Below the pieces are notes generated by a model, which saw only the letters and a program-made list of their open reading frames with translations, had not been told where the DNA came from and ran no database searches. A stretch of DNA of 36,736 nt. Origin: Candidatus Krumholzibacteriia bacterium. GTDB lineage: Bacteria; Krumholzibacteriota; Krumholzibacteriia; JAJRXK01. A program made the position numbers and the translations under genes. The stretch spans positions 1 to 36,736 of the forward strand of contig DATFKK010000034.1 of the NCBI GenBank assembly GCA_035268685.1, written 5' to 3'. The first letter of the stretch is position 1; each line of letters starts with the position of its first letter. This document shows, one piece after another, positions 31,731 to 36,736 of this stretch.

Positions 31731-33419
31731 TCAGTCGCGGTCGTGGCTGCCGACGCGGTCGGCCAGCTTGAAGTACTCGGTCACGCCGAAGTGCTCCCGC
31801 ATGACCACGTCGGCCACCACGAGTTCGTTGCGGGCCGACTCCAGCCGCTCGATGACCGGCGCGTCCTCGGGGAGCTGCCCGGGGAGCTGCTCGAGGACTT
31901 CGCGGAAGGTCGCCAGGATCGTCTCGATGCGCGGCAGGACTTCCTGCGCCGGGTCGTCGTAACCCGGACGCGAGGATCCCGTCAGCACCCCCGACCGCGA
32001 GGTCGCACGATCGGCCACGTACATCCCACGCTCGTCGATCCGGAGTTCCCGCAGGTCGGAGGCGTGGTTGCTGCCGCTGTGCTTGCGCACGCTCACGAAG
32101 CGCTCGAGACGCCCGTGGCCTTCGGCCACCGAGAACTGGATCTGCGCGTCGAGGAGTTCGCCGAGATCCTGATCGTGGACGGTCGCGTCGCCGCGCATGT
32201 GCGACAGGCGCTGGATCAACAGCGCGGTGGCCCCCACCGACCGCAGCATCTCCACGAGCACGACCGTGTCGTCGTTCACCCCACGGGCGTCCTCGCACAG
32301 GTCGGCGAAGTCGTTCAGGGAGTCGAGGGCGAAGGCGTCGGGCGAGTGGGCCGCCACGGCCTCGAAGAGCCGATTGAGGAAGATCTCCGGGGTCATGCCG
32401 ACCCAGTCGGCGCGCACGAGCTGGAGCTGTCCGGAGTCGACGGATCCCGACCAGTCCAGACCCAGCGAGGCGGCATCGGCGACGACCTGGCCGGGACTGC
32501 GGTGGAAGCTCACGAAGAGTGCCGGCTTCCCCCGGCGCATCTGCTCGTCGAGGAAGTGGTAGGTGAGCACCGTCTTGCCCGAGGCCTGGTAGCCGCTCAC
32601 GCCGTTGACGCTGCCTTCCCACAGCCCGCCGTTCAGCATCGTGTCCAGGCCCGGCACCCCGGTCGAAACACGATCGCGGCGCGTGTCGCGGGTCTCGATC
32701 AGACCGAAGCGCACGTCCTGCGGACGCAGTCGCGGGTACACCACGAGACCCTCGGCCGACAGCGTGAAGGGATGACGGCCCGAGGTGTGTCCCTGTCCGC
32801 GCGTCTTGCGGATCTCGACCGAACGCAGGTTCTCGCCACCGCGAGCCCGGCGCCCGTTGAGGACGCGTATGGACGCGTCGACCAGGTACTCCTCGAAGGC
32901 GATGTCGCGCTCGTCGTTGCGTTCGAGCTCCTTGACCAGGATCGAGTTCACGCCCTGCAGTTTGAAGTAGCTGAGCACTCCGGCCAGGACCTCACGGAGC
33001 TCGGTCTCGCTGTCGGACACGCGCTTGAAGTGCGTGACGCTGTCGATGAGGATCCGCCGGACCCCCATCTGCTTCACCAGATCGTCGATCAGATCGTTGC
33101 GACCGTTGAAGGAGTCGAGCACGCGCTGGGGCGGCGTCCATACGATCCGCAGCTTTCCGGTGGCCTCGAGTTCCTCGAGATCGACGCCCTGGGTCCACGC
33201 CTCCTCGTAGATCTGCCGCGGGAACTCCTCGAAGCTGATGATCAGCCCCGGCTCGTCGTGCTGACGCACGCCTTCGGCGATCATGCGCACCCCGAAGGTC
33301 GTCTTGCCGCTCCCTGGCGGCCCTTCGATCAACAGGCTGTTCCCGCGCACGATACCACCCTCGAGCAGTCGATCGAGCCCGGGGATCCCCGTGGGCATGC
33401 GTCCGAGTCCGTTGCTCAC
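31731..33419 (-). CDS. Double-domain KaiC-like RecA-fold ATPase
   Basis: 562 residues. Domain 1 (about 8-235) has Walker A 'GPPGSGKT' (33-40), the paired catalytic Glu in 'SFEEFP' (64-65), and Walker B 'ILIDSVTH' (123-130). Domain 2 (about 250-475) has Walker A 'GYQASGKT' (276-283) and 'FALDSLND', but where catalytic Glu would sit it reads 'SFHRSP' (306-307). A helical tail of about 80 residues follows ('VLPRIETILATFREVLEQLP'). KaiC relatives form hexamers and act as ATP-driven timers or regulators. No KaiA or KaiB gene is present. The start is GTG at 33419, overlapping the TGA of the PilB-type gene, with GGAG 8 bases upstream. The coupling implies joint function, perhaps control of pili or motility. 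Confidence 0.88.
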   Translation of the reverse strand: MSNGLGRMPTGIPGLDRLLEGGIVRGNSLLIEGPPGSGKTTFGVRMIAEGVRQHDEPGLIISFEEFPRQIYEEAWTQGVDLEELEATGKLRIVWTPPQRVLDSFNGRNDLIDDLVKQMGVRRILIDSVTHFKRVSDSETELREVLAGVLSYFKLQGVNSILVKELERNDERDIAFEEYLVDASIRVLNGRRARGGENLRSVEIRKTRGQGHTSGRHPFTLSAEGLVVYPRLRPQDVRFGLIETRDTRRDRVSTGVPGLDTMLNGGLWEGSVNGVSGYQASGKTVLTYHFLDEQMRRGKPALFVSFHRSPGQVVADAASLGLDWSGSVDSGQLQLVRADWVGMTPEIFLNRLFEAVAAHSPDAFALDSLNDFADLCEDARGVNDDTVVLVEMLRSVGATALLIQRLSHMRGDATVHDQDLGELLDAQIQFSVAEGHGRLERFVSVRKHSGSNHASDLRELRIDERGMYVADRATSRSGVLTGSSRPGYDDPAQEVLPRIETILATFREVLEQLPGQLPEDAPVIERLESARNELVVADVVMREHFGVTEYFKLADRVGSHDRD

Positions 33420-35392
33420 GATCCCAGCTCCGTTCCGCAGTACTGGCACTCCGCCCACTCGGGGCGAACCGGAGCCAGACAGCTCTTGCAGAACACGCGG
33501 TGCCACTCCTGCTCGAGCGGCTGACCGCAGTGGGCACAGGCTTCCCAGCTCGACTCGACGGCCCGCGAGCAGCTCGGGCACTCCTGCTTGAGCCGCTCGT
33601 GGCAGAAGGGACACACGGTGAAGTCGAGGTCGACCACGTGCTGACAGTTCGTGCAGAGCTGCTCGCGCGGCTCGTCCGACAAGACCACGCGCTGGATCTC
33701 GGCGACCGTGGTCACGCCCTCGAGCACGGCGTGCCGGGCGAAGTCGGCCATGGACAGCATGCCGGCCTTCTTGGCGGCGTAACGGATCGCGTGCGGCGAC
33801 GCTCCGCTCTGGATCAGCCCGTGGATCTGATCGTCCACGCGGAAGTACTCGAAGATGCCGCGCCGGCCGCGGTAGCCGGTCCCGGAGCAGCGCGAGCAGC
33901 CACGCCCCCGACGGAGCGGCCGCGGATCGGGATAACCGAGCAGCACCCGCTCGGTCTCGTTCATCGGGTACTCCTCGACACACTCCTCGCAGATCTCGCG
34001 CACCAGACGCTGCCCCAGCACGCCCCTGAGGGTCGCCGAGATCAGGTAGGGCTCCGCGCCCATCTCGAGCAGGCGGGTGATCGCCTGGCAGGCGTCGTTC
34101 GTGTGGATCGTGCTGAGGACCTTGTGCCCGGTCAGAGCGGCACGGCACGCGACGTCGACCGTGCGCACGTCGCGGATCTCGCCGACGAGGATCACGTCGG
34201 GATCCTGCCGGAGCAGCGCGCGCAGGCCCTCGGAGAAGCCGAAGCCGATCTCTTCGTTCACCTGCATCTGCGAGATGCCGGGCAGGGAGTACTCGATCGG
34301 GTCCTCGAGGGTCGAGATGTTCAGGGCTCCGCCCTCGAGCGAGCCGAGCGTGGCGTACAGCGTGGTCGTCTTGCCGCTTCCGGTGGGTCCGGTGACCAGG
34401 TAGAAGCCCTGCGGGTTGTGCAGGACCTCCGAGAATCCTTCGCGGACCGCCGGTGGCAGGTGGAGTTCGTCGAAGTCGAGCAGACGCTGGTCGCGCTGCA
34501 GGACGCGGGCGACGACCTTCTCCCCCCACTGCGAGGGCATGACGCTCACCCGCAGGTCGAGCTCCTTGCCCGCGGCGGCGAGGTGACAACGACCGTCCTG
34601 GGGCAGCCGATGCTCCGCGATGTCCATGTCGGCCATGATCTTCAGACGCGAGACCATGGCCGGAACCACCGAGCGCGGCAGGCGAACCACGTTCTGCAGC
34701 ACGCCGTCGAGCCGCAGGCGGCACCACATGCCGTCTTCCTGGGGTTGCAGATGGACGTCGGTCGCCCCGCTGCGCGCGGCCTCCTCGAGGACCGCGGTCA
34801 CCAGTTCCGCGGGTTCTTTCGTCTCGGACCACCGGCGCGCTCCCTCGAATCCGGTCGAGACCCGGAGTTCGCGGCGCTGCATCACGTCACGGTCGGGTGT
34901 ACCAGCAGCCGTCGGTGTCGCGGGTTCCGGCTTCGATCCCGGCGCCAGTTGCAGTCTCGGGTAGTGCTCCTCGATCGCGTCGAGGATCTCGAAGGCGGGC
35001 GCGACGCGGGCGACGATCCGGTGACGACTGGCCGCCTGGAGCTTCTGCACGACGGTCGAATCGTCGGGCCACTCCATCGCGACGCGCAGTTCGTCCCCAT
35101 CGACGGTCAACGGCAGGGCCCGGCAACGGCTCGCCACGTCGCGGGGAAGGACCTGCAGCGCCTCCAGATCCGGAATGGCTTCCTCCAGGTCGATCGACGG
35201 GCAGAAGGTGTGGTTCTCGAGCAACTGCAGGAGCTGCGGTCGCGAGAAGACGCCTTCGTCGAGCAGGACGCGCTCGAGGCCCTGGTCCCGCTCCCGGGCC
35301 AGACCCGCGAGTTCCTCCACCCGGGACAGCGGCAGGATCTGGTGCCGTCCGAGGAGAGTTCCCAGTCGTGTGTCGAGCACGCCGGTGACCAT
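33416..35392 (-). CDS. PilB/GspE-type assembly ATPase with three extra C-terminal zinc ribbons
   Basis: 658 residues. An N-terminal MshEN/GspE-N-like domain (about 5-150) precedes the ATPase. Walker A is 'GPTGSGKT' (335-342), the Asp box is 'ISTLEDPIEY', Walker B is 'DVILVGEIRD' (399-408), and the His box is 'STIHTNDA'. The normal Cys4 metal site is present ('CEEC' 468-471, 'CSRC' 499-502). After residue 575, where family members end, come three CxxC...CxxC ribbons (Cys at 580/583/594/597, 605/608/619/622, 635/638/649/652). The enzyme powers type IV pilus or type II secretion assembly at the inner membrane; which one cannot be told. The start is ATG 35392; the ribosome site is weak. It is coupled to the KaiC-like gene. 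Confidence 0.9.
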   Translation of the reverse strand: MVTGVLDTRLGTLLGRHQILPLSRVEELAGLARERDQGLERVLLDEGVFSRPQLLQLLENHTFCPSIDLEEAIPDLEALQVLPRDVASRCRALPLTVDGDELRVAMEWPDDSTVVQKLQAASRHRIVARVAPAFEILDAIEEHYPRLQLAPGSKPEPATPTAAGTPDRDVMQRRELRVSTGFEGARRWSETKEPAELVTAVLEEAARSGATDVHLQPQEDGMWCRLRLDGVLQNVVRLPRSVVPAMVSRLKIMADMDIAEHRLPQDGRCHLAAAGKELDLRVSVMPSQWGEKVVARVLQRDQRLLDFDELHLPPAVREGFSEVLHNPQGFYLVTGPTGSGKTTTLYATLGSLEGGALNISTLEDPIEYSLPGISQMQVNEEIGFGFSEGLRALLRQDPDVILVGEIRDVRTVDVACRAALTGHKVLSTIHTNDACQAITRLLEMGAEPYLISATLRGVLGQRLVREICEECVEEYPMNETERVLLGYPDPRPLRRGRGCSRCSGTGYRGRRGIFEYFRVDDQIHGLIQSGASPHAIRYAAKKAGMLSMADFARHAVLEGVTTVAEIQRVVLSDEPREQLCTNCQHVVDLDFTVCPFCHERLKQECPSCSRAVESSWEACAHCGQPLEQEWHRVFCKSCLAPVRPEWAECQYCGTELGS

Positions 35393-35465
35393 CGACGACC
35401 GCCGGTACGGAAGGAATGACCGCCCGCCGGCAGATCATCGCCGTCGGGTCGGTCGACACGCCGCA

Positions 35466-35556
35466 CGGGAGCCCCGAGGGCTCCGTGGACCGGTCCTCGG
35501 TCCTGGTCTGCCGGAATCGTGCCAGGAGCCCCCGCGATCGCGTGAGGGCTCCTGGC
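35466..35556 (-). terminator. Two hairpins after the FlgD-like gene
   Basis: First hairpin on the minus strand: 11-base arms at 35521-35531 and 35546-35556, 14-base loop, starting 8 bases after the stop codon at 35564. Second: 7-base arms GGAGCCC/GGGCTCC at 35468-35474 and 35478-35484. Both share the GGAGCCC arm. No T tract follows either, so termination efficiency is unclear. Confidence 0.5.
35509..35524 (-). promoter_or_regulatory. Candidate sigma-54 (-24/-12) promoter for the PilB-type gene
   Basis: On the minus strand the sequence is TGGCACGATTCCGGCA. It has GG and GC ten bases apart and fits TGGCACRnnnnTTGCW except for CG in place of TT. It lies about 117 bases upstream of ATG 35392 and overlaps the foot of the first hairpin. 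No activator gene is in the window. Confidence 0.35.
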
Positions 35557-35563
35557 CGGAGGA

Positions 35564-36736
35564 TCACTTGACGAGCGTGAGTTTCCGCTGGTCCGATCCG
35601 CTCGGTGTCCGCAACGACACGAAGTAGGTCCCGCTGGCCACCTGACGACCGTCGTCGTCGGCCCCGTTCCACACCACCTCGTGGCGACCGGCGTCCTTGG
35701 GGGTCGCACCGAGCAGCGTCCGCACGCGCTCGCCCCGCACGTTGTGGACGATCAGCGTCACGGTGCCGCGTTCGCGCAGGTCGAAGGCGACGGTCGTGCG
35801 CGGGTTGAAGGGATTCGGCTTCACCCCGTGGATGCGGCTCGCGGTGACCGCGCCCGGGCCGGGCGGTGCGTCGGTGACCCCGGCGTCGATCCGCAGCGCG
35901 AACTCGGCGTCGAGCTCGAGGTCCGCGGTGGTCGTCTTCCACACCACGAGCGCGTGGGTGCCCGCAACGGGAACGTCGACCGTGATCCACTCGCTCTCGC
36001 CGGCCCCTTCGAACCACGAGGCCGCCAGCGCATCGCTCTTCGACGCGAACACGGTCTCGGGGTCGTGCAGCGAGAATCCGAGATTCGCGCCCCCCGACAG
36101 GTTCTGCAGCTCCATGACGTGGATTCCCGCCTGCAGCTCGACTTCGAAGAGTCGCGCCACGTGTCCGGCGGAAATCGTGTGCGGACCTCCCGCGAGTGCC
36201 ACGGGCGAACCGATGTCGACCGACGACACGGCCTCGGCCGTGTAGCCCGTACCGCCCTGGTCGAGCACGCCGACGTCGAAGGCGCGGTAGGAGGTCTGCC
36301 CGAAGTTCACGAGCAGCAGGTCGCTCTGCTGCGGACCCCAACCGCTGTACGCGAGATTCGTGCTGAAACCGTCCTTGGCCCCGGTCGAGGTCTCGTGCCA
36401 GCGGATGTCGACGTCCGAGCCGTTGGCCGGCATCGTCGCCACCATGCCCCAGGTCCCGCCGGAGGCGGTCGCCTCGAACACGGGGCTGCGGAGGCCGTCG
36501 GCGTTGAACCACTTCGCCTCGGCGGTGCTGATCTCGTCCCAGCCGACGGTGCGCGCCGAGGGTTGGTCGCGCGTGACCGGAGTGCCGAGGGTCAGCGGCA
36601 GCGGCGTCCACACCCACTGCTCGCCGAAGACGTTGTTCTCCTCCGAGATCTCCTCGTACTCGTCGAGGGGATCGGCCACCAGGGTGAGGGTATGACGACC
36701 ACCGTCGACGTTCACCGGCCCGCGTCCGAGAACGGT
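35564..36736 (-). CDS. Secreted protein with CARDB-like and FlgD-like C-terminal domains, N-terminus beyond window
   Basis: Only the last 390 residues are inside the window; the frame is open to the right edge. The visible start, 'GRHTLTLVADPLDEYEEISEENN', is the closing half of a CARDB-type Ig domain (residues beyond 20 only describe its N-N end). Next come beta-rich regions: 'WGMVATMPANGSDVDIRW' and 'LLVNFGQTSYRAFDVGVLD', which resemble pre-peptidase or jelly-roll modules. The C-terminal 85 residues have 'GVKPNPFNPRTTVAFDL', 'VTLIVHNVRGERVRTL', 'GRHEVVWNGADDDGRQVASG' and 'TYFVSLRT', ending 'KLTLVK', the FlgD-Ig-like tail on secreted proteins of FCB and related phyla. In those groups the tail acts as a sorting or surface-attachment signal. 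The enzymatic part, if any, lies upstream of this window. Confidence 0.85.
   Translation of the reverse strand, partial: TVLGRGPVNVDGGRHTLTLVADPLDEYEEISEENNVFGEQWVWTPLPLTLGTPVTRDQPSARTVGWDEISTAEAKWFNADGLRSPVFEATASGGTWGMVATMPANGSDVDIRWHETSTGAKDGFSTNLAYSGWGPQQSDLLLVNFGQTSYRAFDVGVLDQGGTGYTAEAVSSVDIGSPVALAGGPHTISAGHVARLFEVELQAGIHVMELQNLSGGANLGFSLHDPETVFASKSDALAASWFEGAGESEWITVDVPVAGTHALVVWKTTTADLELDAEFALRIDAGVTDAPPGPGAVTASRIHGVKPNPFNPRTTVAFDLRERGTVTLIVHNVRGERVRTLLGATPKDAGRHEVVWNGADDDGRQVASGTYFVSLRTPSGSDQRKLTLVK

Noticed and set aside
1-36736. Mobile elements, CRISPR arrays, tRNA or rRNA genes
   Set aside because: No transposase or integrase motif, terminal inverted repeats, regular direct-repeat array or cloverleaf-like sequence was seen; composition looks even throughout.

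Overview
The window is gene-dense, very GC-rich bacterial chromosome, by eye about two thirds G+C, with 31 protein genes (two cut by the window edges). I see no rRNA, tRNA, CRISPR array, insertion sequence or phage gene. Several features suggest an uncultured Gram-negative of the FCB or related candidate phyla (Krumholzibacteriota or Eisenbacteria type); this placement is an inference. They are a FlgD-like C-terminal sorting/Ig domain containing 'PNPFNP' (35564-36736), outer-membrane barrels, a Wza/Wzc pair, and a sodium-pump decarboxylase.

Region 1 (1-8993, all minus strand) is a Wzx/Wzy-type exopolysaccharide operon. In transcription order it encodes a Wza-like SLBB exporter, a Wzz/GumC-like co-polymerase, a BY-kinase, a CapK/PaaK-like adenylate-forming enzyme, an O-antigen ligase/Wzy-like polymerase, a Wzx-like flippase and a GT2 glycosyltransferase. 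Region 2 (9290-13525, plus) runs divergently: a PP2C-type phosphatase, a multipass membrane protein, a TPR-like lipoprotein and an exported DUF5683-like protein. Region 3 (13506-14797, minus) holds an acylphosphatase and an XrtA-locus-type polysaccharide deacetylase. Region 4 (14944-17469, plus) has a FabL-like reductase, a crotonase and a small outer-membrane barrel. Region 5 is a divergent pair, a glutamine-synthetase-like enzyme (minus) and a saccharopine-dehydrogenase-like enzyme (plus), followed by an M61 peptidase with a PDZ domain.

Region 6 (22263-28016, plus) is the most unusual part. Four genes overlap end to start: a processive GT2 synthase, a membrane-anchored bactofilin-like protein, a single polypeptide joining a multipass inner-membrane domain to a YaiO-like outer-membrane barrel through an internal signal peptide, and a GT-C-type glycosyltransferase. 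I read it as a second, synthase-dependent polysaccharide system whose product the nearby deacetylase could modify.

Region 7 (28143-31718, plus) is a complete Na+-translocating methylmalonyl-CoA-type decarboxylase: carboxyltransferase, OadG-like subunit, biotin carrier and membrane beta subunit. Region 8 (31731-36736, minus) has a PilB/GspE-type ATPase with three extra zinc ribbons, overlapping by 4 bases a double-domain KaiC-like ATPase, and upstream of them the C-terminal part of a large secreted protein. Candidate promoters read TTGnnn-17-TAnnnT at several starts, and one sigma-54-like site lies before the PilB-type gene.
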